Below, one piece after another: positions 20,154 through 29,295 of a stretch of DNA of 64,000 nucleotides. This stretch comes from an uncultured Maricaulis sp. Its GTDB lineage: Bacteria > Pseudomonadota > Alphaproteobacteria > Caulobacterales > Maricaulaceae. Under the pieces are notes generated by a model. That model worked only from the letters and a program-made list of their open reading frames with translations. It did not search any database and was not told the origin of the DNA. The first letter of the stretch is position 1, and every line of letters begins with the position of its first letter. The DNA is taken from positions 1 to 64,000 of the forward strand of contig NZ_CAMYLS010000008.1 in NCBI RefSeq assembly GCF_947259345.1, read 5' to 3'. The position numbers were made by a program, and so were the translations under genes.

Positions 20154-20810
20154 ATGATCGCATTCCGGCGCGCTCTGCTAGCCATTTGTTTTTGCAGTCT
20201 CGCTTCTGCCTGCGCGAGTGCGCCGATCTCGATCGCCGCGTCCTCCCTCCCGGGGTCACGAGCAGCCTCCACCCCGGCTCAGCTAGAACTGGATCGAGCG
20301 GCCGACAATTTCACATCGTCGCTTCGAGCGCGCGGCCTGGTCCGCGAAGCCAGTTCGATGGACACGGCGATGCGCTGGATGAACCAGCTCGCCGGGCAGG
20401 ATGCTGAAACTGATGCCAGCGGCCTGACGCTCTATGTCGAGACCGCTGAGCTCGACCTGACAGCATCGCCGACGCTTAATCGGATCGCCATCCATCTTGT
20501 CGAGACCTGGCAAGGTGCGGCAGCCATCGATGCGGCATCCCGCGCCCTCATGGTCGAGGGGGCCGGCCTGTCGCGCTCGGACGTGACCGATGCTCTCGGC
20601 ACCGTGGAATCGGCGATGGCCAATGCCCAGACAGCGCAATCCGTCTTCGACGCTGCGCTGCTGGAACTGACCACATATCATGATGCCGAGGCGCTGGACG
20701 GACTTCGTGTCGAGCGGGATCTCCTGGCGCTGCGGGTCAGCGATTTGCGGGATCGTGCCGATGAGTTGGCCGATCTACGTCGCCAGATGCTCAATCCATC
20801 CATTTCCTGA
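20154..20810 (+). CDS. Predicted lipoprotein with helical C-terminus
   Basis: About 218 residues. The N-terminus is a lipoprotein signal with lipobox LASAC (Cys near residue 20). The rest is helical and low in aromatic residues, ending in a heptad-like stretch (RDLLALRVSDLRDRADELADLRRQML) that may form a coiled coil. I do not recognise the family. ATG at 20154 is preferred over an adjacent GTG at 20151. The stop overlaps the start of the methyltransferase by one base, so the two are likely expressed together. Confidence 0.7.
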   Translation: MIAFRRALLAICFCSLASACASAPISIAASSLPGSRAASTPAQLELDRAADNFTSSLRARGLVREASSMDTAMRWMNQLAGQDAETDASGLTLYVETAELDLTASPTLNRIAIHLVETWQGAAAIDAASRALMVEGAGLSRSDVTDALGTVESAMANAQTAQSVFDAALLELTTYHDAEALDGLRVERDLLALRVSDLRDRADELADLRRQMLNPSIS

Positions 20811-21412
20811 TGATCCATCCCGATGATGTCAAAGGCTTCCTCGACCCCGAGGAAGGCGAAGCGCTGGCCGCACTCGCCGCCGAATCCGGAGGTCTGGGTC
20901 CCGTGCTGGAGATCGGATCCTATTGCGGCAAGTCCGCGCTTTATCTCGGTCCGGCGGCACGTCAGGCCGGGACCATCCTTTACACGCTGGACCATCACCG
21001 CGGCTCCGAAGAGCATCAGCCCGGCGAGGCGTATCACGATCCCGAGCTGTTCAATGCCAAGCTGGGCGCTGTCGAGACGCTGCCGGCCCTGCGAGAGACC
21101 CTGTTCCGCGGCGAGCTGGAAGACTGTGTCATTCCGCTGGTTGGACGGTCTGCCGTGATTGCCGCCAACTGGACCACGCCGCTGGGCATGGTCTTCATTG
21201 ATGGCGGGCATTCCATGGAGGCGGCGCTGGCCGATTATCGCGGCTGGGCCGGACGTGTCGTCGCCGGTGGCATCCTCGCCATCCACGACGTCTTCCCCAA
21301 TCCCGAAGATGGCGGACGCCCGCCTTACGAGATCTGGAAGCTGGCCTGTGCGTCGGGCCTGTTCGAACCGGTCAGGCGTACAGGAACGCTGGAAGTTTTG
21401 CGGCGGCTCTAG
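20810..21412 (+). CDS. Class I SAM-dependent methyltransferase
   Basis: 200 residues. Motif I is LEIGSYCGKSALYLG (residues about 33-47), followed by YTLDHHRGSEEHQPGE (acidic residue binding the SAM ribose) and VFIDGGHSMEAALADYRGW, the pattern of Methyltransf_24-type enzymes. The substrate is unknown. It is coupled to the preceding lipoprotein gene. Its last 41 bases overlap, tail to tail, the toroid-protein gene on the minus strand. Confidence 0.85.
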   Translation: MIHPDDVKGFLDPEEGEALAALAAESGGLGPVLEIGSYCGKSALYLGPAARQAGTILYTLDHHRGSEEHQPGEAYHDPELFNAKLGAVETLPALRETLFRGELEDCVIPLVGRSAVIAANWTTPLGMVFIDGGHSMEAALADYRGWAGRVVAGGILAIHDVFPNPEDGGRPPYEIWKLACASGLFEPVRRTGTLEVLRRL

Positions 21413-22469
21413 TCGCCGGATACTCCGGCAGATGGTTGGCCACCAGCAGTGTGTGGCCCGGACTCAGTCCTTCGATCGCATCCGCCGCCATGATCAGCGC
21501 ACCGGATGTCCAGGACGGACGCTCGCGCGGCCAGATGATCGACTCCTCGAACTGCCAACCCATCCAGTAACCGCCATCCCGGGCGATCAGTGGCGCCAGA
21601 TTGGCGATCAGCGCGCGCGCTTGTTCATGCTTGCCAACCGTCTGGCAGGCGAGGGCGAGTTCGGCCGTTTCCGCCGCGGTGACCCAGGGCTGGTCGGAGA
21701 CGCAGCGGCAGCCCAGGCCCGGTTCGACGAATTCAGTCCAGCGGGCATAAAGGCGCGCTCGGCCGATATCGGTCGGCAGGACGCCGGCGAGGGCAGGGTA
21801 ATACCAGTCCATGGCAAAGCCGCGCCGGTCGGTGCCCTTGCGGTCAAAGCGGGCATCATTCTCGCGCAGGGCTGCACCGATCTTGCGGCGGGCCTCCATC
21901 CAGCGCTCGACCGGTTTTCCCAGCCGGCGTCCCATCAGGCTGGCGCATTCGAGCGCCTTGTAGAGGCTGGCATTGCCGGCGCGCAGACTGTCGATCTCGG
22001 TCAGGGTCTGTTCATCGCCGCGGGCCCGCCAGACGATATCACCATGCGGGGTCTGGTGGGCGAGGACGAAGTCCATCGCCGCCTCGATCATCGGCCAATA
22101 GCGAGGCAGCTGGTCGATCGCTTTCAGCGCCAGCAGGCTACGCAGCACGGTGACCGCGACATAGCCGGAGAAATTGGTGTCCCGTGCCGTTTTCGGCTTG
22201 CCCGGCACGAGATGTCGGTTGGCGTCGTCGAGCGGAACCGAAGCACCGAGATCGCCGGTCCAGCCGCCATCGGATTCCTGGCGATCCATCAACGCGGTCA
22301 GGGCGAGCCGGGTTTCGCCTTCACGTCCGGCAATGGCGAGACCCATTGTCGCTTCGCCGTGATTCCAGGCGTCCCACACGCCGGCCTCGATCCAGGGGAT
22401 GGTGCCGTCGCTGCGTTGCAGGGCAGCGATATGATCGGCGCAGGCCCGAATGTCGACCAGATCGCTCAT
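21372..22469 (-). CDS. Alpha/alpha-toroid (prenyltransferase/squalene-cyclase-like) protein
   Basis: 365 residues built from repeated helical units with QRSDGTIPWIEAG, DRQESDGGWTGDLG and QTPHGDIVW, the QW-like repeats seen in squalene/terpene cyclase and prenyltransferase beta subunits. No DXDD or DCTAE catalytic motif is seen, so enzyme activity is doubtful; it may bind a lipid or glycan. The ATG at 22469 overlaps the stop of the methyltransferase upstream (ATGA), so it is the last gene of a glycosyltransferase-methyltransferase-toroid operon. Its end overlaps the convergent methyltransferase gene. Confidence 0.75.
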   Translation of the reverse strand: MSDLVDIRACADHIAALQRSDGTIPWIEAGVWDAWNHGEATMGLAIAGREGETRLALTALMDRQESDGGWTGDLGASVPLDDANRHLVPGKPKTARDTNFSGYVAVTVLRSLLALKAIDQLPRYWPMIEAAMDFVLAHQTPHGDIVWRARGDEQTLTEIDSLRAGNASLYKALECASLMGRRLGKPVERWMEARRKIGAALRENDARFDRKGTDRRGFAMDWYYPALAGVLPTDIGRARLYARWTEFVEPGLGCRCVSDQPWVTAAETAELALACQTVGKHEQARALIANLAPLIARDGGYWMGWQFEESIIWPRERPSWTSGALIMAADAIEGLSPGHTLLVANHLPEYPATRAAAKLPAFLYA

Positions 22470-23188
22470 CAGCTCGTCTTCCTGAAATACATCACCACTG
22501 ACTTGCCCATCACCGGATCGAGCAGCCCTTCCAGGGCCCGGGTGAGCCAGGGGCGCTTGATCAGATCCCATTCCAGGAAGCGCCGGTAAAGCGCCACCAG
22601 ACCATTGCTTTCCTGCGTGTCCCAGACGGCACAGCGCAGCCACCAATAAGGACTGTGCAAGGCGTGGGCCCAGTGGCGACGGAAACGCCGGAAACCATGT
22701 TTTTCAACATCATGGCGGAAGGCTTTCGGCTTGAAGATACGAACATGCCCGCCCGGCGTGTTCTGATAGCCAAAGGACAGCGACCAGCAGATCGCCTCCG
22801 GCCAGTAACGCGGCACCGAGGCCGCAAAGATTCCGTCCGGCTTCAGAACGCGCCTGATCTCCGCCAGAAACAGCTCCGGGTCTGGCACATGCTCAAGCAC
22901 TTCGGAGCAGATCACGCGGTCGAACGTGTTGTCGGGGAAGGGCAGCGTCTCGCCCGTCCCGGCCGTAAGCACGGCATGGCGCAGTGGCGAGGCCGGCTCG
23001 GGGGGCGGCAGCTCGAAAAACTTGTCGAGCGCGATCACCACATCCTCATAACACAGGTCCAGCCCTACGGCGGTGACGGGCGTCTCGTCCCAATACAGGC
23101 CGTGCAGATGCCGGCCCTGGCCGCAGCCAAGGTCGAGAATGCGCATGCCGGGCTCCAGCGCCAGGCTTTCCGTCTGAATGGTTTGCAT
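22469..23188 (-). CDS. Class I SAM-dependent methyltransferase (Methyltransf_11 type)
   Basis: 239 residues. Motif I MRILDLGCGQGRHLHGL (residues about 15-31), VGLDLCYEDV, then LPFPDNTFDRVICSEVLEHVPDPELFL and LKPDGIFAASVPRYWPE, the common UbiE/Methyltransf_11 layout. The C-terminal third (HVRIFKPKAFRHDVEKHGF..) resembles enzymes acting on lipid- or sugar-linked substrates. The ATG at 23188 lies 4 bases after the glycosyltransferase stop, and the stop overlaps the toroid gene, so the three genes form one tight operon. Confidence 0.88.
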   Translation of the reverse strand: MQTIQTESLALEPGMRILDLGCGQGRHLHGLYWDETPVTAVGLDLCYEDVVIALDKFFELPPPEPASPLRHAVLTAGTGETLPFPDNTFDRVICSEVLEHVPDPELFLAEIRRVLKPDGIFAASVPRYWPEAICWSLSFGYQNTPGGHVRIFKPKAFRHDVEKHGFRRFRRHWAHALHSPYWWLRCAVWDTQESNGLVALYRRFLEWDLIKRPWLTRALEGLLDPVMGKSVVMYFRKTS

Positions 23189-23192
23189 GGGT

Positions 23193-24458
23193 TCAGGCCC
23201 TGACCTGTTCTGACAAGGCCTCGACATAGAGATGCGAGGCGGCAAGCGCGTGGCTGGACCAGTTGAACGCTTCCCGGGCCCGGGTCGCGGCCCGTACGCC
23301 CAGTTCATCGGCCAGGCCCGGGTCATCGAGCAGCCGGGCGAGATTGTCCGCCATCGGTCCGGCTTCACCGGCTGGAGAGACCAGTCCGGCATCGCCCACC
23401 ACTTCCGGCAGCGCGCCGCCATCGCTGGCGACCACGGCGGCACCGCAGGCCATCGCCTCGGCCGCGGGAAAGCCAAAACCTTCAAAGCGCGCCGGGCAGG
23501 CGACAATATGGGCGCGACGGTAAAGGTCGGCGACCTCGGCCCGGCTCAAGTCGGAGGATGTGGTGACGCGGTCGGACAGGCCATGCGCCGCCAGCATGCG
23601 CTTGGCGGGGCCATCGCGCAGCGTGCCGATAATGTGCAACCGGGCTGCGGGCCGCGCTGCGGCGACACGGGCGAGGGCCTCGATAAGCACATCCAGCCCC
23701 TTGATCGGCACATCGGCGCTGGCCGTGGTCACGATCAGCCCGCGCTCGCGTTCGACCATCGGGTCTGGGCAGAAAGTGTCATGATCCAGCCCGTTGAAGG
23801 CAACCCGGACACGGTTCGCATCGACGCCATATCGCTCGGCATGGGTCTGGCGGGCGGCGTCGGACACGGCCAGATGACGTGGCAGGGCGCGGGCGGTTTT
23901 CGCCTGCATGTCGATGAAGCGGTACCAGCGCCGGGTCAGCAGGCGTTCCCACCATTTGCGACCCGCGGCGATGGCATAATCGCGATCAATGGCGATCGGG
24001 TGATGCAGGGTGGTGATGACCGGGATGCGGGCATTGATCCGGACCATGGGGGCCGACAGGGTCTGATTGTCATGAACAACGTCGAACCGTCCTTCATGCG
24101 CCTTCAAGAAGCGGTCGAGCCGACGCCCGAAGGCGTAAAGTTCCCCGAACGCCCCGGAATTATGCGCCAGCCATTCCGACAGATCGGCCCAGGATGTCAG
24201 GTGCTGCGGACGCAGGGCGAGGAAGGCATTGTCCTCGGCGAACAGGTCGAGCGAGGGCAGTTCATGCAGGGTGATGCCGGGATCGAGCTCGGGATAGGGC
24301 GGACCGGAAGCAACCGAGACCTCATGGCCGAGCGCGGTCAGGGCACGGGTCAGCTCTCGCAGATAGACGCCCTGTCCGCCGACATGGGGATGGGACCGGT
24401 AGCCGGTGACAAGGACGCGCAAGAGCCGCACCGGCGTGACCTCACTCTCCTTTTCCAT
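23193..24458 (-). CDS. Glycosyltransferase family 4 (GT-B fold)
   Basis: 421 residues from the ATG at 24458. The N-terminus (LRVLVTGYRSHPHVGGQGVYLRELTRALTALGHEVSV) is the acceptor-domain start of GT4 enzymes, and the C-terminal domain shows ARFEGFGFPAAEAMACGAAVVASDGGALPEV with the EX7E motif. The nucleotide-sugar and acceptor are unknown. An alternative ATG at 24488 has no better ribosome site. First gene of the operon with the methyltransferase and toroid protein; it reads away from the MFS gene. Confidence 0.9.
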   Translation of the reverse strand: MEKESEVTPVRLLRVLVTGYRSHPHVGGQGVYLRELTRALTALGHEVSVASGPPYPELDPGITLHELPSLDLFAEDNAFLALRPQHLTSWADLSEWLAHNSGAFGELYAFGRRLDRFLKAHEGRFDVVHDNQTLSAPMVRINARIPVITTLHHPIAIDRDYAIAAGRKWWERLLTRRWYRFIDMQAKTARALPRHLAVSDAARQTHAERYGVDANRVRVAFNGLDHDTFCPDPMVERERGLIVTTASADVPIKGLDVLIEALARVAAARPAARLHIIGTLRDGPAKRMLAAHGLSDRVTTSSDLSRAEVADLYRRAHIVACPARFEGFGFPAAEAMACGAAVVASDGGALPEVVGDAGLVSPAGEAGPMADNLARLLDDPGLADELGVRAATRAREAFNWSSHALAASHLYVEALSEQVRA

Positions 24459-24604
24459 CCTTGTGGAAACAAGGTTATGTCCATCCATGAGGCGTGATTC
24501 CGGCGGTGGCAATTGAACCGCGAACCTATAGAAGTGAACATTGTTCGCCAAGCCGGTCCTGCCGGGAAATGCGGCGCTGCAGCGAAGCCTGTGATCAGGA
24601 AGAC

Positions 24605-25780
24605 ATGATGGTCAAACCCACAGCCCTGCGCTTTGCGACCTATTATGGCGCCTTCTATCTCATGTTCGGGGCTTTCCTGCCCTATTTCCCGCGCTGGCTG
24701 GACGGGCGCGGCCTGTCGCCGGAATGGATTGGCTGGATCCTCGCCGCAGGGATGATCGGCCGGACGCTGGTGTCGCCGATCGGCGCGCGCTGGGCGGATC
24801 GGGCGGTGCGTCATCGCGATCCCATCCTCGCCTTTGCCATCGGCAGCGTGATCGTTTTCGCCCTGCATATCCCGGTCGACTCGCCCTGGCTTCTTGTCGT
24901 TCTGTCCTTCGCCGCCGGGGCACTGGTATTTGGTCAGATCCCTGTCACCGACGCCTTTGCCATCCGCGCCGCGCGCGATCACGCTTTCGAATTCGGACCG
25001 GTCCGCGCTTTCGGATCGGCACTTTTCATCGTCGCCAACTTCGCCGCTGGCGCGCTCATCGACCGGACCGGGACAGAGAGCGTGCTGGCCTGGGTCATCA
25101 TTGCCGGCGGGCTGATGGCGCTGGCCGCGGCCTGGTTGCCCCCTGGGCATCGCCCTGCGGCCCATATTCCGAGACCTGATGAGTGGAGGGAATTGCGCCG
25201 CCTCCTCATCGGGCCGCTGGGGCTCGCCCTGGCCGCTTCGGCCCTGATCCAGTCGGGCCATGCTTTCTACTATGTCGTCTCGGCCAATGCCTGGACCCAG
25301 CAGGGTATCAGCGGCGCCATGGTCGGGACGCTCTGGGCCTCCGCAGTGGCCTTCGAGATCGCCTTTCTGTGGCTGTCCGGTCGGGGCTGGCTCGGCCGCC
25401 TCAGCCCGGCTGGTCTGATGATGTTGGGCGGGTTGGCCTCGCTGGTTCGCTGGGGGCTGACCGCACTCTCGCCGCCAGTCTGGGCCCTGTTTCCACTGCA
25501 GGCCTTGCACGCCCTGACCTTCGCCGCCACCTATGTCGGCTTCCTGCGTTTCACCGCCCAGGATATGCCGGACGACCAGACCGCCCTGTCACAAGGCCTC
25601 AATTCGGCCTTGTCGGGTGGCATCATATTGGCAGCGATGTCGACCCTGTCAGGCTATGCCTTCGCATCCTTCGGAGTGGGTGGCTTCGCTTTCATGATGG
25701 TGCCGGGGCTTTTGGGCCTGGTTGCCGCTCTGGGTTTGCATCGCGTTTCTTCACTCCCGCGTCGGGAAAATATCGACTAG
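24605..25780 (+). CDS. MFS transporter, 3-phenylpropionate-transporter-like
   Basis: About 391 residues, twelve predicted helices. The beginning (TALRFATYYGAFYLMFGAFLPYFPRWLDGRGLSPEWIGWILAAGMIGRTLVSPIGARWADRA) resembles the HcaT/PPP branch of the MFS_1-like family. The substrate is unknown. Two adjacent ATGs (24605 and 24608) follow an AGGAAG site. It is divergent from the glycosyltransferase and ends 10 bases before the STAS-MlaE gene, so it may share a transcript with the lipid transporter operon. Confidence 0.85.
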   Translation: MMVKPTALRFATYYGAFYLMFGAFLPYFPRWLDGRGLSPEWIGWILAAGMIGRTLVSPIGARWADRAVRHRDPILAFAIGSVIVFALHIPVDSPWLLVVLSFAAGALVFGQIPVTDAFAIRAARDHAFEFGPVRAFGSALFIVANFAAGALIDRTGTESVLAWVIIAGGLMALAAAWLPPGHRPAAHIPRPDEWRELRRLLIGPLGLALAASALIQSGHAFYYVVSANAWTQQGISGAMVGTLWASAVAFEIAFLWLSGRGWLGRLSPAGLMMLGGLASLVRWGLTALSPPVWALFPLQALHALTFAATYVGFLRFTAQDMPDDQTALSQGLNSALSGGIILAAMSTLSGYAFASFGVGGFAFMMVPGLLGLVAALGLHRVSSLPRRENID

Positions 25781-25790
25781 GATTTGCACG

Positions 25791-26945
25791 ATGAGGGGAA
25801 TGCGGGACGAATCATCGCCAAGGGCGGAACTGGTTGTGCGCGAGGAGGGCGAGCGCACGATCCTGGAGCCGCATGGGGATTGGGTGGTCGACACGATCGG
25901 CCGTCATGATAGTGCGATCCGCGCGGTCGAGAATGCGACCGACCCCTGCAACATCATCGTTGATGTTACCCATCTTGGCCGGGTCGATACGTCCGGTGCC
26001 TATCTGCTTGGGCGGGCGACGCGGCGTTGCCCGACCCCGGACGCGGACTTTCACTTCGTTGGCGAACACCGGACGGTGCGCCGCCTGATCGAGGAAGTGC
26101 GCCAGCGTACTCAGGTCTGCGGGCCTGACGAAGTGCCGACATTCGGTTTCATCAAGGCCCTCGCCCGGATTGGCGCCGGCCTGGAGGCGGCCTACCAGGA
26201 GGCGGTCGACACATTTGCCTTCTTCGGCAAGACGCTGACGACCGGAATTTCCTGCTTCCTTCAGCCTTGGCGCTTCCGCCTGACGCCGACCGTCTGGGCG
26301 ATGGAGGAAGTCGGCGTCAACGCCTTGCCGATCGTCGCCGTCCTGTCCTTCTTCATCGGTGCTGTGGTGGCCTATATGGGCGCCAATCTGTTGCAGAGTG
26401 TCGGCTTCTCCGTCTTCACTGTCGAGCTGGTGGGGATTTCGGTTCTGCGTGAGTTCGGTGTCTTGATCACGGCGATCATGTTGGCGGGCCGATCGGACAG
26501 TGCCTTCACGGCCTCGATCGGGGCCATGAAGATGCAGCAGGAAGTCGACGCCATGCGCGTGCTCGGCCTCGACCCGTTCGAAGCGCTGGTCCTGCCGCGC
26601 GTCGTGGCCTGTGTGCTGATGGCGCCGCTGCTGACCTTCGGGGCCATGGTCTCCGGCATCTTTGGCGGCATGCTGGTGGCCTGGTCGGCTCAGGATATTT
26701 CGCCGGCCCTGTTTTTCACACGCCTGCATTCCGAGCTGGATATCAGCCATTTCTGGGTTGGCATGTCCAAGGCCCCGGTTTTTGGTCTCGTCGTCGCCAT
26801 CATCGGTTGCCGCCAGGGCATGCAGGTGCAGGGTGATGTGGAGTCGCTGGGACGGCGCGTCACCGCCTCGGTCGTGCAATCCATCTTTGCGGTGATCGTG
26901 CTCGAAGCCCTGTTCGCGATGATGTATCTGGAGCTCGGCATATGA
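25791..26945 (+). CDS. MlaE-type lipid ABC permease with N-terminal STAS domain
   Basis: Permease of a retrograde phospholipid transporter in the inner membrane. 384 residues from the ATG at 25791: a STAS-like domain (residues about 10-110, including NIIVDVTHLGRVDTSGAYLLGRA) fused to the MlaE permease (from about 140; LPIVAVLSFFIGAVVAYMGANLLQ..VGISVLREFGVLITAIMLAGRSDSAFTASIGAMKMQQEVDAM). In E. coli the STAS protein MlaB is separate; the fused form is known from other bacteria. The 3' end overlaps the ATPase gene by ATGA. Confidence 0.93.
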   Translation: MRGMRDESSPRAELVVREEGERTILEPHGDWVVDTIGRHDSAIRAVENATDPCNIIVDVTHLGRVDTSGAYLLGRATRRCPTPDADFHFVGEHRTVRRLIEEVRQRTQVCGPDEVPTFGFIKALARIGAGLEAAYQEAVDTFAFFGKTLTTGISCFLQPWRFRLTPTVWAMEEVGVNALPIVAVLSFFIGAVVAYMGANLLQSVGFSVFTVELVGISVLREFGVLITAIMLAGRSDSAFTASIGAMKMQQEVDAMRVLGLDPFEALVLPRVVACVLMAPLLTFGAMVSGIFGGMLVAWSAQDISPALFFTRLHSELDISHFWVGMSKAPVFGLVVAIIGCRQGMQVQGDVESLGRRVTASVVQSIFAVIVLEALFAMMYLELGI

Positions 26946-27715
26946 GCGAGGACATCCTCATCTCCGTGCGCAATCTGCGCAGCGCTTTCGGCTCCCATGT
27001 CGTACATGAGCATCTAGATCTGGATGTCCGGCGCGGCGAGATTCTCGGCATTGTCGGTGGATCGGGTACGGGCAAGACGGTGCTCCTGAACACCATTCTC
27101 GGCCTGAAACGGCCCGAAGGCGGAGACGTTTTCCTCAATGACCGGCGGCTGTCGGAACTGTCCGATGCCGAACGTCGTCTCATCGATAGCCGGATGGGCG
27201 TCCTGTTCCAGAATGGCGCGCTATTCACCTCGCTCTCCGTGCTGGAGAATGTGATGGCGCCGCTACGTGAGCACATCGACATGCCGATCTCGCTCATGGA
27301 GGAGATTGCCGGCATGAAGATCGGTCTCGCCGGCCTCGATCCCAGCGCGGCGGATCGCTTTCCGTCCGAATTGTCCGGCGGTATGCGCAAGCGCGCGGCT
27401 CTGGCCCGGGCCCTGGCACTGGATCCGGAAATCCTCTTTCTCGACGAACCAACCGCCGGGCTCGATCCGATCGGGGCGGCGGCCTTTGACAATCTGATCC
27501 GGGAATTGTCCGACGCGCTGGGGCTGACTGTGGTCATGATCACACACGACCTCGACAGTCTTTACGCGATCTGTGACCGCGTTGCGGTTTTGGCCGACAA
27601 GCGGGTTGAAGCCGTTGCGCCGATAAGGGAGTTGTTGGGGAACCCCCATCCCTGGATCAAGCAGTATTTCCACGGACCGCGCGGGCGTGCCGCGCTGGCC
27701 GGCAAGGAGAATTAG
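26942..27715 (+). CDS. MlaF-type ABC ATPase
   Basis: 257 residues. Walker A GGSGTGKT, signature LSGGMRKRAALARALAL, Walker B EILFLDEPTAGLDPIGA and the switch His in ITHDLDSL are intact. This is the ATP-hydrolysing subunit of the lipid transporter with the STAS-MlaE permease upstream and the MCE protein downstream. It overlaps the permease gene by four bases and ends three bases before the next gene. Confidence 0.95.
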   Translation: MSEDILISVRNLRSAFGSHVVHEHLDLDVRRGEILGIVGGSGTGKTVLLNTILGLKRPEGGDVFLNDRRLSELSDAERRLIDSRMGVLFQNGALFTSLSVLENVMAPLREHIDMPISLMEEIAGMKIGLAGLDPSAADRFPSELSGGMRKRAALARALALDPEILFLDEPTAGLDPIGAAAFDNLIRELSDALGLTVVMITHDLDSLYAICDRVAVLADKRVEAVAPIRELLGNPHPWIKQYFHGPRGRAALAGKEN

Positions 27716-27718
27716 AGC

Positions 27719-28669
27719 ATGGAAACCAAAGCCCATCACGCCCTGGTCGGCCTGTTTGCTGTCCTTCTTCTGGCGGCCGGTGGCTTCTTCGCCCTCTGGC
27801 TCGGCAAGGTCTCCTTCGACGAGGACTACGCCTTTTATGACATTGTCTTTGACGGGCCTGTCCGGGGGCTGCGCGAAAGCGGTGAAGTGCGCTTCAACGG
27901 GATTCAGGTCGGGGAGGTCACCGACCTGGAACTGGATGATCAAAGCCGGGTGATCGCCCGCATCCGTGTGCTGGCGCAGACGCCGGTGAGGGTGAACAGC
28001 GAGGCCCAGCTCGAACCACAAGGGCTGACCGGCCTGTCCTATGTCCTGATCACCGGCGGCACGCCGGAGGCCCAGCGCCTGGAGAGCCCGGCCAATCGTC
28101 CACCGCCGCGCATCTTTGCGCGCCGGGCCCAGCTGGAAGGCCTGGTCGAAGGGTCCGAGGATGTTCTCGACGCGGCGCAGACGGCACTCTTCCGGCTGAC
28201 CGCCCTCCTGTCCGAGCAGAATGTGGATGAAGTCTCTGCAACTTTGACCAATCTGCGCGAGATCACGGATCGGCTCTCCGAGGAAGAGGCGTTGATCGCA
28301 GATATGCGCAACACGCTCGCCAGCATTGATACGGCCGCCCAGGGCATGAATGAGGCCGCGGTCTCGCTGGAGCGGTTCGGCGTGACGGCGGAGGCCTTCC
28401 TCAACAATGAGATGACACTGGCCACCAATGAGACCACGCTGGCGGCCATGGCCGTGAACCAGGCCGCTGCCGATACCAACCAGATTGTCCTCACGCTTCA
28501 GCCGGCGCTGGAAAGCCTGGCCGATAGTGGCATTGAGGATCTCAACCGGACCCTGTCTGATCTGCGGCGCGTCGTGGCCTCGCTCGAACGGATCACGTCC
28601 GAGGTGGAAAGCAATCCGGGCAGCTTCATCGCCGGAGCCCCCCGTGAAACCGTGGAGGTGCCGCAATGA
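27719..28669 (+). CDS. MlaD-type MCE-domain protein
   Basis: 316 residues. One N-terminal membrane helix (HALVGLFAVLLLAAGGFFALWLG) is followed by the MCE domain (YDIVFDGPVRGLRESGEVRFNGIQVGEVTDL..LTGLSYVLITGG, residues about 38-115). A long helical C-terminal region (about 140-300) rich in Leu, Ala and Glu follows, as in longer MCE proteins that form tubes or bundles. It carries lipids between the inner membrane transporter and the outer membrane. Coupled to the lipoprotein gene by an ATGA overlap. Confidence 0.93.
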   Translation: METKAHHALVGLFAVLLLAAGGFFALWLGKVSFDEDYAFYDIVFDGPVRGLRESGEVRFNGIQVGEVTDLELDDQSRVIARIRVLAQTPVRVNSEAQLEPQGLTGLSYVLITGGTPEAQRLESPANRPPPRIFARRAQLEGLVEGSEDVLDAAQTALFRLTALLSEQNVDEVSATLTNLREITDRLSEEEALIADMRNTLASIDTAAQGMNEAAVSLERFGVTAEAFLNNEMTLATNETTLAAMAVNQAAADTNQIVLTLQPALESLADSGIEDLNRTLSDLRRVVASLERITSEVESNPGSFIAGAPRETVEVPQ

Positions 28670-29295
28670 GCGGATCGCGTTACATCCGGGCTGCTCTGAT
28701 CGGGCTGAGCGCCCTTTCGGTCTCCGCCTGCGTCTCGCTGTTGCCCGAGGCCGAGCCGGTTTCGGTCTATCGCCTGTCCTCGCCGGAACCGGCCGAGCTG
28801 GCCGGCGAGAACTGGACCATTATCGAAATCGACACGCCGAATGCTCCGCGCGGATTGTCGGGCGACCAGATTGCGATCATGCGGGATGGCTCAAGCCTGG
28901 CCTATATACATGGCGCGCGCTGGATATCCCCGGCACCGCGTCTGCTTCAGAGTCTGGTCGTAGACACATTCAATGCGCGTCAATCCGGGCTTGCCCCGAC
29001 TCGGGCCGATGATGGTGTGCGGGCGGATTACGAGCTTCGCCTCGACATGCAGGAATTTGAGGCTGTTTATGATCGTGGTGAGGACGCCGCGCCCATAATT
29101 CGGGTTCGTCTTGCTGCTCGTTTGGTTGCCGAGAACGGCCGTCGTTTCGCCGGGGCGCGGGTGGTGACGTCGGAAGTGCGCGCCAGCGCCAACCGGACCA
29201 CGGCGATTGTCGCCGCCTTTGATCAAGCCGCGCGCGAAGCCAGCCGGGAGATCGCGGATTGGACGGCCGGGCGCACGCAGGCCGTAAACAACTAG
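28666..29295 (+). CDS. PqiC-like auxiliary lipoprotein of the MCE transporter
   Basis: 209 residues. Lipoprotein signal with lipobox SVSAC (Cys near residue 22), then the ABC-type transport auxiliary lipoprotein pattern (VSVYRLSSPEPAELAGENWTIIEID, RDGSSLAYIHGARWISPAPRLLQSLVVDTF). These outer-membrane lipoproteins sit at the end of PqiAB- or Mla-type MCE operons and complete the lipid bridge. It is the last gene of the operon; its TAG shares CTAG with the stop of the convergent TipN-like gene. Confidence 0.88.
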   Translation: MSGSRYIRAALIGLSALSVSACVSLLPEAEPVSVYRLSSPEPAELAGENWTIIEIDTPNAPRGLSGDQIAIMRDGSSLAYIHGARWISPAPRLLQSLVVDTFNARQSGLAPTRADDGVRADYELRLDMQEFEAVYDRGEDAAPIIRVRLAARLVAENGRRFAGARVVTSEVRASANRTTAIVAAFDQAAREASREIADWTAGRTQAVNN

